In this document: piece by piece, positions 42,973-52,472 of the stretch
Numbering within the stretch: the stretch's first letter is position 1
How the letters are laid out: each line of letters starts with the position of its first letter
Source of the DNA: a bacterium
GTDB lineage: Bacteria > Pseudomonadota > Gammaproteobacteria > Burkholderiales > Thiobacillaceae
Direction: 5' to 3'
DNA length: 64,000 nucleotides
Assembly (NCBI GenBank): GCA_009772925.1
Contig: WOUQ01000010.1
Location: 21,279-85,278, forward strand
Program-made: the position numbers and the translations under genes
Notes under the pieces: model-generated
Told to the model about the DNA's origin: nothing
What the model saw: only the letters and a program-made list of their open reading frames with translations
The model's database searches: none

Positions 42973-43272
42973 TCAGCCCGGAGCCAGGATTCCAAATTCG
43001 GTCACATGCAGTTCGAGACGGGGGTCGCGCGCGCCCTTGCGGTCGACGAAGCCTTGCAGGTGGAGGTCGGTGCCGGGCTGTACCCTGCCCAGTTCCTCCG
43101 CCACCGGCCCGAAGGCCACCAGCTCCGTCTCCACCGTCACCGGCCGGGTCCGTTTCGCTTCTTCCTGCGTCGAGGTGTGTTGCACCGTGCAGCGCAGGGT
43201 GGCGATACCAGCCGGGGTGCGGCGCGGGCCCGATGTCGCCAGCAGGCGGCCCGTCAGCTCGAACCGGTTCAG
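42973..43272 (-). CDS. priB: primosomal replication protein N (PriB); start uncertain, probably non-ATG
   Basis: [34 protein letters not shown] between rpsF and rpsR. Confidence 0.85.
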   Translation of the reverse strand: MNRFELTGRLLATSGPRRTPAGIATLRCTVQHTSTQEEAKRTRPVTVETELVAFGPVAEELGRVQPGTDLHLQGFVDRKGARDPRLELHVTEFGILAPG

Positions 43273-43646
43273 GCGGCCTCGGCGGCGGGCTCGCTGGCGG
43301 CCTGGGCCAGCAGCAGGTTGCGCGCCTTCTCGCCCTTCATCATCGGCGACGGCGCCGTGACGGCCTCGTCGCGCACCAGGGTCAGGTGGCGGAGGATGGC
43401 GTCGTTGAAGCGGAAGCCGTGCTCCAGTTCGTCCAGGGTTTCCTGGTCGCACTCGATGTTCATGAGGACGTAGTGGGCCTTGTGCATCTTCTGGATGGTG
43501 TAGGCCAGTTGCAGGCGGCCCCAGTCCTCCAGGCGATGGATGTGGCCGTTCTTGGAGGCAATCAGGGACTTGTAGCGCTCGACCATGGCGGGCACCTGCT
43601 CGCTCTGGTCCGGGTGCACGATGAATACGATCTCGTAGTGACGCAT
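43269..43646 (-). CDS. rpsF: 30S ribosomal protein S6
   Basis: [29 protein letters not shown]. Confidence 0.96.
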   Translation of the reverse strand: MRHYEIVFIVHPDQSEQVPAMVERYKSLIASKNGHIHRLEDWGRLQLAYTIQKMHKAHYVLMNIECDQETLDELEHGFRFNDAILRHLTLVRDEAVTAPSPMMKGEKARNLLLAQAASEPAAEAA

Positions 43647-43703
43647 TGAAACTCCTTGTGGGCTGAGGCCGCCCCCGTGCGCTCGGGGTGCGGCAAGGCG
43701 GGA

Positions 43704-43731
43704 AAAGCCGAGCCCGGCGGACCGGGCTCGG
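43704..43731 (-). terminator. hairpin downstream of decarboxylase / upstream of rpsF (terminator or leader attenuator)
   Basis: Minus strand CCGAGCCCGG-TCCG-CCGGGCTCGG-CTTTT. Confidence 0.6.
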
Positions 43732-43797
43732 GGAAGCGCGGAATTCTATTGTGGAATCAGGCGGATAGCAACTGCGTGGAATACCAAGAGGACGTGC

Positions 43798-46032
43798 TCA
43801 CGCCACACAATCCACGAAATACCGCGTGGTGCCGTTGGTCTTGTCCTTGACCAGGCCGTGCACGTCGGTTTCGAAGCCGGGGAATTTCTCGTTGAAGTCG
43901 CGGGTGAACTTCAAATAACGGACGATGGTGGCGTTGAAGCGCTCGCCGGGGATGAGCAGGGGGATGCCGGGCGGGTAGGGGGTGAGCAGGATGGAGGTAA
44001 TGCGGCCTTCCAGGTCGTCGATCTCGACCCGCTCGATGTCGCGGTGGGCCATGCGGGCGAAGGCCTCGGCCGGGCGCATGGCAGGGACCATGTCGGAGAG
44101 GTACATCTCGGTGGTGAGACGGGCGACGTCGTGGCTCTTGTAGACCTGATGGATTTCGCGGCACAGGTCTTTCAGGCCGACCCGCTCGTAGCGCGGGAAC
44201 TTGGCGACGAACTCGGGCATGACGCGCCATAGCGGCTGATTGCGGTCGTAGTCGTCCTTGAACTGCTGCAACTCGGTCACCATGGTGTTCCAGCGGCCCT
44301 TGGTGATGCCGATGGTGAACATGATGAAGAAGGAATAGAGGCCGGTTTTCTCGACGATGACGCCGTGCTCGGCCAGATACTTGGTGAGCACGGCGGCGGG
44401 GATGCCGGAGTCGGCGAAGTCGCCGGTGACGGACAGGCCGGGGGTGATGACCGTGGCCTTGATCGGGTCCAGCAGGTTGAAGCCCTTGGCCAGCTTGCCG
44501 AAACCGTGCCACTTGTCGCCGGTCTTCAGTGTCCAGGCGGCGCGCTCTTCGATGCCTTCCTCGGACAGATCCTTGGGCCCCCAGACCTTGAACCACCAGT
44601 CGCCGCCGAGTTCGGCGTCCACCTTGCGCATGGCGCGGCGGAAGTCGAGCGCCTCGGCGATGGATTCCTCCACCAGGGCGTGGCCGCCGGGTTCCTCCAT
44701 CATCGCCGCCGCCACGTCGCAACTGGCGATGATGGCGTACTGCGGCGAGGTGGAGGTGTGCATGAGGAAGGCTTCGTTGAACACGTCCCGGTCCAGCTTC
44801 CGCGTCTGCGAGTCCTGCACCAGGATCTGCGAGGCCTGCGAGAGTCCGGCCAGCAGCTTGTGCGTGGACTGGGTGGAGAACACCATGGATTCCTTGCAAC
44901 GCGGCCGGTCGGCGCCGATGGCGTGGTAGTCGCCGTAGAAATCATGGAAGCCGGCGTGCGGCAGCCAGGCCTCGTCGAAGTGCAGGGTGTCGATCTTGCC
45001 GTCCAGCATGTCCTTGATTTCCTCCACGTTGTAGAGGATGCCGTCGTAGGTGGACTGGGTGATGGTCAGCACGCGTGGCTTGGCGTCCTTGTTGGCGAAG
45101 GGGTGGTTGGCGATTTTCTTCTGGATGTTCTTCCATTCGAACTCGGATTTGGGGATGGGACCGATGATGCCGAAGTGGTTGCGCGTGGGCATCAGGAACA
45201 CCGGGATGGCGCCGGTCATGATGATGGCGTGCAGTACCGACTTGTGGCAGTTGCGGTCGACCACCACCACGTCGCCGGGGGCGACGGTGGAGTGCCAGAC
45301 GATCTTGTTGGAGGTGGAAGTGCCGTTGGTGACGAAGAACAGGTGGTCGGCGTGGAAGATGCGCGCGGCGTTGCGCTCGCTGGCGGCCACCGGGCCGGTG
45401 TGGTCGAGCAACTGGCCGAGTTCCTCGACGGCGTTGCAGACGTCGGCGCGCAGCATGTTCTCGCCGAAGAACTGGTGGAACATCTGGCCCACCGGGCTTT
45501 TCAGGAAGGCGACGCCGCCGGAATGGCCGGGGCAGTGCCAGGAATAGGAGCCGTCCGCCGCGTAGTGGGTGAGCGCCCGGAAGAAGGGGGGTGGCAGAGA
45601 ATCCAGGTAGGCCTTGGCCTCGCGCACGATGTAGCGCGCCATGAACTCCGGCGTGTCCTCGAACATGTGCAGGAAACCGTGCAGTTCGCGCAGCACGTCG
45701 TTGGGGATGTGCCGGGTGGTGCGCGTCTCGCCATAGAGGAATATGGGGATGTCGGCGTTGCGCAGGCGGATTTCCTTGACGAAGGTACGCAGCTCGGCGA
45801 TGGTCTGCTCGGCCTCCTTGCCGGCGAACTCCTCGTCGTCCACCGACAGGATGAAGGCCGAGGCGCGGCTTTGCTGCTGGGCGAAGGAGGACAGGTCGCC
45901 GTAGCTGGTCACCCCCAGGATCTCCATGCTCTCGTCCTCCAGGGCCTTGGCCAGGGCGCGAATGCCCAAGCCGGAAGCGTTCTCGGAGCGGAAGTCCTCG
46001 TCGATGATGATGACCGGGAAATGAAAGCGCAT
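43798..46032 (-). CDS. Orn/Lys/Arg decarboxylase, class I with N-terminal receiver-like wing domain
   Basis: SYSWHCPGHSGGVAFLKSPVGQMFHQFFGENMLRADVC; PLP-Lys region STQSTHKLLAGLSQAS. Confidence 0.93.
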   Translation of the reverse strand: MRFHFPVIIIDEDFRSENASGLGIRALAKALEDESMEILGVTSYGDLSSFAQQQSRASAFILSVDDEEFAGKEAEQTIAELRTFVKEIRLRNADIPIFLYGETRTTRHIPNDVLRELHGFLHMFEDTPEFMARYIVREAKAYLDSLPPPFFRALTHYAADGSYSWHCPGHSGGVAFLKSPVGQMFHQFFGENMLRADVCNAVEELGQLLDHTGPVAASERNAARIFHADHLFFVTNGTSTSNKIVWHSTVAPGDVVVVDRNCHKSVLHAIIMTGAIPVFLMPTRNHFGIIGPIPKSEFEWKNIQKKIANHPFANKDAKPRVLTITQSTYDGILYNVEEIKDMLDGKIDTLHFDEAWLPHAGFHDFYGDYHAIGADRPRCKESMVFSTQSTHKLLAGLSQASQILVQDSQTRKLDRDVFNEAFLMHTSTSPQYAIIASCDVAAAMMEEPGGHALVEESIAEALDFRRAMRKVDAELGGDWWFKVWGPKDLSEEGIEERAAWTLKTGDKWHGFGKLAKGFNLLDPIKATVITPGLSVTGDFADSGIPAAVLTKYLAEHGVIVEKTGLYSFFIMFTIGITKGRWNTMVTELQQFKDDYDRNQPLWRVMPEFVAKFPRYERVGLKDLCREIHQVYKSHDVARLTTEMYLSDMVPAMRPAEAFARMAHRDIERVEIDDLEGRITSILLTPYPPGIPLLIPGERFNATIVRYLKFTRDFNEKFPGFETDVHGLVKDKTNGTTRYFVDCVA

Positions 46033-46127
46033 GGCCCCTCCTCGGGATGGGCGGATTAAGGGAAAAACTGGCGCGGATTATAGGAAGGTGGGCTTGCCGG
46101 TGTGCGATTTCGGCGCGCTTGCGCCCA

Positions 46128-46694
46128 TTAAATCTTGGGAAGCGTTACACCGGTCTGGCCCTGGTACTTGCCGCCCCGATCGCGGTAGGAGGTCTCGCAT
46201 ACCTCGTCGGACTCGAAGAACAGCATCTGCGCCACGCCCTCGTTGGCGTAGATGCGCGCCGGCAGGGGGGTGGTATTGGAGAACTCCAGGGTCACATGGC
46301 CTTCCCACTCGGGTTCAAGCGGGGTGACGTTGACGATGATGCCGCAGCGGGCATAGGTGCTCTTGCCCAGGCAGACGACCAGCACGTTGCGCGGGATGCG
46401 GAAGTACTCGATGGTGCGCGCCAGGGCGAAGGAGTTGGGCGGGATGATGCAGGAGGTGCCCTTCACCTCGACGAAGCTGTTGGGGTCGAAGTGCTTGGGG
46501 TCCACCAGGGTGTGGTTGAGGTTGGTGAATACCTTGAATTCATCGGAACAGCGCACGTCATAGCCGTAGCTGGAGGTGCCGTAGGACACGATCTTGTGGC
46601 CGTTGGATTCCTTGACCTGGCCCGCTTCGAAGGGCTCGATCATGGCGTGTGCCGCCGCCATGCGGCGGATCCACTGGTCGGATTTGATGCTCAT
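46128..46694 (-). CDS. dcd: dCTP deaminase
   Basis: [12 protein letters not shown]...[17 protein letters not shown]...[10 protein letters not shown]. Confidence 0.95.
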   Translation of the reverse strand: MSIKSDQWIRRMAAAHAMIEPFEAGQVKESNGHKIVSYGTSSYGYDVRCSDEFKVFTNLNHTLVDPKHFDPNSFVEVKGTSCIIPPNSFALARTIEYFRIPRNVLVVCLGKSTYARCGIIVNVTPLEPEWEGHVTLEFSNTTPLPARIYANEGVAQMLFFESDEVCETSYRDRGGKYQGQTGVTLPKI

Positions 46695-46706
46695 AGTGCG
46701 GGGAAC

Positions 46707-46772
46707 GGGAAATGAGAAACGGGAAACGCACGATACATCAACACGTTTCCCTTTTCCCGTTTCCCTTTTCCC
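46707..46772. repeat. 7-bp-period inverted intergenic repeat, locus D (mrp/dcd spacer)
   Basis: GGGAAAT GAGAAAC GGGAAAC ... GTTTCCC TTTTCCC GTTTCCC TTTTCCC. Confidence 0.9.
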
Positions 46773-46779
46773 GCCAGGT

Positions 46780-47868
46780 TCAGCTGTTCTGAATCACGAT
46801 GCTGGGGAACTTGGCGGAGTGGTCGACCGCCAGGTCGCCCACCTTCACCGCCACGCGGCGAGCGATCTGCCGGTAGATCTCGGCGACGCGGCTGTTGGGG
46901 TCGGCCACCACGGAGGGCTTGCCGGTGTCGGCATCCTCGCGGATGCGGATGTCCAGGGGCAGGCCGCCCAGGAATTCCACGCCGTAGTCCTTGCACATGC
47001 GCTCGCCGCCGCCCTCGCCGAAGATGCGCTCCTCGTGGCCGCAGTTGGAGCAGATGTGGATGGACATGTTTTCCACCACGCCGAGGATGGGTACACCCAC
47101 TTTCTCGAACATCTTCAGGCCCTTGCGCGCGTCGATGAGGGCGATGTCCTGCGGCGTGGTGACGATGACCGCGCCGGTGACCGGCACGCGTTGCGCCAGG
47201 GTGAGCTGGATGTCGCCGGTGCCGGGCGGCAGGTCCACCACCAGGTAGTCGAGGTCCTTCCACTTGGTATTGTTGAGCAGTTGCTCCAGGGCCTGGGTGA
47301 CCATGGGGCCGCGCCAGACCATGGGCGTTTCCACGTCGATGAGGAAGCCGATGGACATGGCCTGCAGGCCATGGCCAAGCATGGGTTCCAGGTTCTGGCC
47401 GTCGGGGGATTCCGGGCGGCCGTGGATGCCCAGCATGGTGGGCTGCGAGGGACCGTAGATGTCGGCGTCGAGCATGCCCACCTTGGCGCCCTCGGCGGCC
47501 AGGGCCAGGGCCAGGTTCACTGCGGTGGTAGATTTGCCGACGCCGCCCTTGCCGGAGGCGACGGCGATGATGTTCTTGACGCCGGGCACCAGCTTCACGC
47601 CCTTCTGCACGCTGTGCGCCACCACTTTCCAGGTGACGCCGGCGCTGGCGCTCTCGACCCCGGGGACGGTCTTGATCTTGGCCTCGATCATGGCCTGGAT
47701 TTCGCCGGAGACCATTTTCGCCGGATACGGCAGCACCACGTCGAGGCTGACCTTGCCGCCGTCGACCTTGATGTTCTTCGCCGACTTGGTGGTGATGAAG
47801 TCCTTCTGGGTATTGGGATCGATGAGTTCTTTCAGTGCCGCTTGCACTTGCTGTTCGGTAACCGACAT
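46780..47868 (-). CDS. Mrp/ApbC-family Fe-S carrier ATPase
   Basis: [48 protein letters not shown]. Confidence 0.95.
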   Translation of the reverse strand: MSVTEQQVQAALKELIDPNTQKDFITTKSAKNIKVDGGKVSLDVVLPYPAKMVSGEIQAMIEAKIKTVPGVESASAGVTWKVVAHSVQKGVKLVPGVKNIIAVASGKGGVGKSTTAVNLALALAAEGAKVGMLDADIYGPSQPTMLGIHGRPESPDGQNLEPMLGHGLQAMSIGFLIDVETPMVWRGPMVTQALEQLLNNTKWKDLDYLVVDLPPGTGDIQLTLAQRVPVTGAVIVTTPQDIALIDARKGLKMFEKVGVPILGVVENMSIHICSNCGHEERIFGEGGGERMCKDYGVEFLGGLPLDIRIREDADTGKPSVVADPNSRVAEIYRQIARRVAVKVGDLAVDHSAKFPSIVIQNS

Positions 47869-48044
47869 GTGGGGCCTCGATATAGATATGGATGGGTAGG
47901 AAATCTGTTGCCGCGCGGGCGGGCAAGGCGGAGCTTAGATGAAGACGGTGGGCGCGATTTCAAGCCGCCCTTACTTGAGTATTTTGCTCGGAATAAGCCG
48001 GGCTGTGGATAACCCGGATGGGTAGCGGGGGCGCATCGCCCACA

Positions 48045-48896
48045 TCAAGGACAGACGTCCAGGCGACCATCCTTCCAGCAGAGCTTGCGCGGTTTGCCGG
48101 CTGGCTTGCTCGTTGCGGGTTTGCCGGCCGGTGTTGTGGCGGGCGTTTTCAACCCTTTCGTTGCAGGTTTCGCTGCCGGTTTCGCCGCGACGGCTTCCTG
48201 GGAGCCGGGCAGGGGAACGGCTTCCACGGTGGGCAGGGGGGCGGGGGTGACCGTCACGACGGGGGGCTTGCCCGACACGGCGGCTTTCGCCTCCTCGACG
48301 GGGGCTGCGGGGATCGGTGCCGGCACGGAGAGCGTTGGAACGCTTGCCGGAACCGGCGCAGGCTCGGCTGTCGGAGCTGGGGCGGTCACGGGTTGAGCGG
48401 CCTGGATGGCGGGCGTGGCCGGCGGGACTGCGACGACGGGGTGCGCCGGCGTGGAGGGGGTGTCGACGGGGGCAGCGGAAGGCAGCGCTGGCGCGGGCAG
48501 GGGGGCGGGAACAACAGGCTGGATTGGCTTGGATGGCGAGACCTCCGGCACGGGTTCTGGCCTGGGGGCCGCCGCTGGAACTTGGCCGGTCTTGGCATCC
48601 GGGGCAGTGGCCGGTACGGGTGCCGCAACGGGAGGTATGGTGACGGGAGGTATGGTGACGGGAGGTATGGTGACGGGAGGTGCGGCCGGCCGGACAGGCG
48701 GCGGCATGCCCCAGGGCTGAACCGGCCACAACCAGAAGGGGGTCGGGAAGGGCGCCGGGGTGCCGGGGCCGCTCATGGGCACGGGCACCAGCCAGACGGG
48801 GACGACCTGGGGCTGCTGGGCCCAGGCATTGGTCTGGGCGAGAGCGCCCAACAGCGCGCACAGGGCCAGTCTGGAGAAGAGGGAAATGGGCGGCAT
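48045..48896 (-). CDS. secreted Pro/Ala-rich hypothetical protein
   Basis: Signal peptide LFSRLALCALLGALAQTNAWAQ; PPVTI repeats; ends KLCWKDGRLDVCP. Confidence 0.6.
   Translation of the reverse strand: MPPISLFSRLALCALLGALAQTNAWAQQPQVVPVWLVPVPMSGPGTPAPFPTPFWLWPVQPWGMPPPVRPAAPPVTIPPVTIPPVTIPPVAAPVPATAPDAKTGQVPAAAPRPEPVPEVSPSKPIQPVVPAPLPAPALPSAAPVDTPSTPAHPVVAVPPATPAIQAAQPVTAPAPTAEPAPVPASVPTLSVPAPIPAAPVEEAKAAVSGKPPVVTVTPAPLPTVEAVPLPGSQEAVAAKPAAKPATKGLKTPATTPAGKPATSKPAGKPRKLCWKDGRLDVCP
48630..48681. repeat. 15-bp tandem repeat inside CDS
   Basis: GGGAGGTATGGTGAC repeated 3 times plus a partial copy. Confidence 0.9.
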
Positions 48897-48898
48897 GC

Positions 48899-49264
48899 TT
48901 ATCCGGGTTGCGTGGGCTGATGGGCGACGAGCTTGAATTCCGGCGCTCGGGCGCGCAGGGCGGTGATGATGCGGGCCATGACGCCGGGTTGGTGTTTCAG
49001 GGACACCCAGAGGACATTGCACTTGAGGTTGAGGTCGGCGAACACCACCCATTCCTCATGGCGGGTCAGCACATCGCGGATGATGTGGGTCAGCGCCTCG
49101 ATTTCGGCGGCGGGGCGCTGGTTCAGCCGCGGTGCCAGCATCATGAAGTCGGTATAGGGCCGGCCATCGGCGTCCCGCTTGGGTGCCAGCTTCCACAACG
49201 GCTCGCCGCGATCCCACCGGCCGGGATCACCGGGCAATGTGGTGGCGCGGGCGGCCAGGTGCAT
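48899..49264 (-). CDS. hypothetical protein
   Basis: GEPLWKLAPKRDADGRPYTDFMMLAPRLNQRPAAEIEALTHIIRDVL...VVFADLNLKCNVLWVSLKHQPGVM. Confidence 0.65.
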   Translation of the reverse strand: MHLAARATTLPGDPGRWDRGEPLWKLAPKRDADGRPYTDFMMLAPRLNQRPAAEIEALTHIIRDVLTRHEEWVVFADLNLKCNVLWVSLKHQPGVMARIITALRARAPEFKLVAHQPTQPG

Positions 49265-49275
49265 CGGTGAAGGGC

Positions 49276-49869
49276 TTATCTGCCGAGCTCGGCGCCCAGC
49301 TCGGCGAAGGTATGGGCGACGCCGGCGGTTTCCAGGGTGGCGCCCAGTTGGCGGCTGATTTGCGAGACCGAGAACATACCGCGCAGGACCTGGCTGCGGT
49401 CCTCGGCGCGGTCCACCACCAGGGCGTGCTGGCGGCCCTGGGTCTTGAGCGTGTGCACGATGTCGCCGACGCGCGCCTTGCGCACGTCCTCCATGCACAG
49501 CACCTCCAGCCTTTCGCGCGGCGTCATGATGTCCTTGACCATCACATCCGCGTGGCGGATGCCCTGGGTCTGCACCACCTGCATCGGCTTCTCGCTGGTC
49601 AGATCGGAGGCGGTGATGAGGCCGAGAATGCTGTTCAGATCGTCCACCACCAGCAGCATGCGCACGCCGCGGTGGATCATCTTGGCGCGGGCAGCCTCGA
49701 TCGTCTCCAGGGGGAAGATGGTGTAGGCGGTGACGACCTTGAAATCGGTCATCACCTCGCTGGCGGCGTTTTCCAGATTGACCCGCTCGGGTAGAACCTG
49801 CCGTGGCTTGTTGAAGGTGGCGCCCTTTTGCAGGGGTGAGGTGGCGAGAGCGCTATAGGCTGCGTTCAT
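49276..49869 (-). CDS. tandem CBS domain protein
   Basis: ASEVMTDFKVVTAYTIFPLETIEAARAKMIHRGVRMLLVVDDLNSILGLITASDL...VKDIMTPRERLEVL. Confidence 0.88.
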   Translation of the reverse strand: MNAAYSALATSPLQKGATFNKPRQVLPERVNLENAASEVMTDFKVVTAYTIFPLETIEAARAKMIHRGVRMLLVVDDLNSILGLITASDLTSEKPMQVVQTQGIRHADVMVKDIMTPRERLEVLCMEDVRKARVGDIVHTLKTQGRQHALVVDRAEDRSQVLRGMFSVSQISRQLGATLETAGVAHTFAELGAELGR

Positions 49870-49888
49870 GGTGTTGCCTCGCGATGGT

Positions 49889-50431
49889 TCAGGTGTGGCC
49901 GGCGCCGTGGGTGCGGCCGGCCAGTTGGTAGGGGTGGCAGACGCGCGCATGGGCGATGCCGACGGCGAGATAGCGTTCCAGTTCCGCCAGGGCGGAACGA
50001 TAGACTTCACGCTTGAAGTCGACCACGTCCTCGACCGGCGACCAGTAGTCATGCCAGCGCCAGGCATCGAATTCTGGGTGATCGGAAGCGCGCAGGCGGA
50101 CGTTGCAGTCCTGGCCGGTCAGGCGCAGGAGAAACCAGATCTGCTTCTGGCCGCGATAGTGTCCGCGCCACTCTCGGCGCACCCAGTCGCGCGGCACGTC
50201 GTAGCGCAGCCAGTCGCGCGTGCGGCCCAACAGGCGCACGTGCTCTCTGGCCAGACCCACTTCCTCCATGAGTTCCCGATACATCGCCTGTTCGGGGCTC
50301 TCGCCCGGCTTGATCCCGCCTTGCGGGAATTGCCAGGAGTTCTGCCGGACGCGCTTGCCCCAGAACACCTCATTGCGCGCGTTGCAGATGACGATGCCCA
50401 CGTTCGGCCGGTAACCGTCCTTGTCGACCAT
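49889..50431 (-). CDS. rppH: RNA pyrophosphohydrolase (Nudix)
   Basis: [55 protein letters not shown]. Confidence 0.95.
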   Translation of the reverse strand: MVDKDGYRPNVGIVICNARNEVFWGKRVRQNSWQFPQGGIKPGESPEQAMYRELMEEVGLAREHVRLLGRTRDWLRYDVPRDWVRREWRGHYRGQKQIWFLLRLTGQDCNVRLRASDHPEFDAWRWHDYWSPVEDVVDFKREVYRSALAELERYLAVGIAHARVCHPYQLAGRTHGAGHT

Positions 50432-50539
50432 GGCCGCCTCGATTCAATACTTGACTGAGGTCGATTTTCCCACCCTTCCGGAACGCATGCAAAGCCGCGA
50501 TGGCCGGCGGCCTGTCCGGAAAACCGCCGGGGGCGCTGC

Positions 50540-51316
50540 TCAGACGATGAAAGCGTTCTCGGAGACTGGATTCCATTGCCGCATGCGCGCGACGAAAGCG
50601 GGAAACTCCAGGCCCAGCAAGGCCTCCAGGCATTCCGCCGAGCGCTCCAAGTGTTCCAGCCGGGTCTCCGGCAGGGGTTTGCGGAAGGCGAAGACGATGA
50701 CGTTGCCCTTTTTCTCGGCGGGCAGTTGCAGGGTGTGCTCGCCGAAGGCGCGCGTGATGCGGTCGTGGTAACGCGGGTAGTAGGCGTCCGACCCCCACAG
50801 GTTGAAGGCCGCGACGCCGCCCGGCCGCAGCATGGCATGGCAGGCGCGATAGAACTCCGGGCTGGCCAGGTCCTCGACGATGCGTTTGGCGTCGTAGCCG
50901 TCCACCAGCAGCACGTCCTGGCTGTCCGGGTGCGCCTGCACGAATGCGGAGCCGTCCTCGGTGCGGACGCTGAGACGCTCGTCATCCTGGGGCAGCAGGA
51001 AGTAGCCGCGGGCGGCGGCCACCACTTCGGCATGGATTTCGAGGGCGGTCAGCCGGCTGGTGGGCAGATGGCGATGGATGTACTTGGCGAGCGAGCCGCC
51101 GCCCAGGCCGATCAGGGCGATGTCGCGCGGCTCCGGCCTGAACAGCAGGAAGGCCAGTATGGCTCGCGTGTATTCCAGTTCCAGGGCGAAGGGGGTCTTC
51201 AGGCGCATGGCGCTTTGCACCGCCGGGCCGCCCAGGTGCAGATAGCGGACGCCGTTGCGCTCGCTGATCTCGACCGTGGCGCGCGCGCGGGCATGCCGGC
51301 GGGAAAGGAAACTCAT
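50540..51316 (-). CDS. spermidine synthase-like methyltransferase-fold protein
   Basis: IALIGLGGGSLAKYIHRHLPTSRLTALEIHAEVVAAARGYFLLP. Confidence 0.83.
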   Translation of the reverse strand: MSFLSRRHARARATVEISERNGVRYLHLGGPAVQSAMRLKTPFALELEYTRAILAFLLFRPEPRDIALIGLGGGSLAKYIHRHLPTSRLTALEIHAEVVAAARGYFLLPQDDERLSVRTEDGSAFVQAHPDSQDVLLVDGYDAKRIVEDLASPEFYRACHAMLRPGGVAAFNLWGSDAYYPRYHDRITRAFGEHTLQLPAEKKGNVIVFAFRKPLPETRLEHLERSAECLEALLGLEFPAFVARMRQWNPVSENAFIV

Positions 51317-51491
51317 GGTGAAGGAAACGGGGTCTGGGGATGGGCTGGCGGATTCTACCCGCGGATTGCGGGACAGGCCTGCCATTGCCGCGCCAGACCG
51401 GGTTCGAGCGGGCCGGCCGGGGAGATGGAGTAAAATGCGGACGACGCGGGATATCCGCCGCAAGCAACCGGTTTACACAAGGATGTGGCCC

Positions 51492-52145
51492 ATGAATATC
51501 GAACAGGCGCGCTTCAACATGGTGGAACAGCAGATCCGGCCCTGGGAAGTGCTCGACCAGAAGGTGCTGGACCTGCTTTTCAAGATCCGTCGCGAGGACT
51601 ACGTGCCCCCCGTCTACCGTTCCCTGGCCTTCGTCGACATGGAAATTCCCATCGGTCACAACGAGGTCATGTGGGCGCCGAAGATCGAGGCGCGGGTGCT
51701 GCAGGCGCTGCATGTCGGCTCGCACGAGCGCGTGCTGGAAGTGGGCACCGGCAGCGGCTACTTCACCGCCCTGCTGGCCAGCCAGGCGGGCGTGGTGGTG
51801 ACGGTCGAACTGCATGCCGACCTGAAGGAACAGGCGGAGCAGAAGTTTCGCGCGCATGGGCTCACCAACATCCAGACCCGCCTCGGCGACGCGGCGCGCG
51901 ATTGGGCCGAGGACGGCGCCTTCGATGTCATCGTCCTCACCGGCTCCTCGCCTCTGCTGCCGGCGGCGTACTTGCAGCGCCTGAACCCGGGTGGGCGCCT
52001 GTTCGCGCCGCTGGGTGAGGGGCCCATCATGTCCGCCAGCCTGGTTCACCTGACGGCGGCCGGCACGCACCGCACCGACCGGCTGTTCGAAACCCGCGTG
52101 CAACCCCTGCGGCATGCGCTGGAGCCGGAGCGCTTCTCGTTCTGA
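51492..52145 (+). CDS. pcm: protein-L-isoaspartate O-methyltransferase
   Basis: NMVEQQIRPWEVLDQKVLDLLFKIRREDYVPP...VLEVGTGSGYFTALLA. Confidence 0.92.
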   Translation: MNIEQARFNMVEQQIRPWEVLDQKVLDLLFKIRREDYVPPVYRSLAFVDMEIPIGHNEVMWAPKIEARVLQALHVGSHERVLEVGTGSGYFTALLASQAGVVVTVELHADLKEQAEQKFRAHGLTNIQTRLGDAARDWAEDGAFDVIVLTGSSPLLPAAYLQRLNPGGRLFAPLGEGPIMSASLVHLTAAGTHRTDRLFETRVQPLRHALEPERFSF

Positions 52146-52147
52146 GC

Positions 52148-52471
52148 ATGCGCCATCTGCACCCGCGCGAACTCAAGGCCTGGCTGGACGATCCGCACAG
52201 GGACAACCCCCATTTGCTGGACGTGCGGGAACCCTGGGAGTTCGAACGCTGCCATATCGAAGGCTCGGAACTCCTGCCCATGTCGGGCATTCCCAGCCGC
52301 TTCGGCCAGCTCGATCCGGGACGCGAGACGGTGGTGATCTGTCATCATGGCGTGCGCAGCTTCCATGTCGCGCGTTTCCTGGAGCACAACGGTTTCACCG
52401 AGGTGATCAACCTGACGGGGGGCGTCGATGCCTGGGCCAAGGAAGTCGATCCCCACATGCCTTTGTACTGA
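52148..52471 (+). CDS. rhodanese-like domain protein
   Basis: LLDVREPWEFERCHIEGSELLPM...VVICHHGVRSFHVARFLEHNGFTEVINLTGGVDAW. Confidence 0.9.
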   Translation: MRHLHPRELKAWLDDPHRDNPHLLDVREPWEFERCHIEGSELLPMSGIPSRFGQLDPGRETVVICHHGVRSFHVARFLEHNGFTEVINLTGGVDAWAKEVDPHMPLY

Positions 52472-52472
52472 G

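Noticed and set aside
48630-48681. Short direct repeats resembling a CRISPR array
   Set aside because: Contiguous 15-bp coding repeat, no spacers
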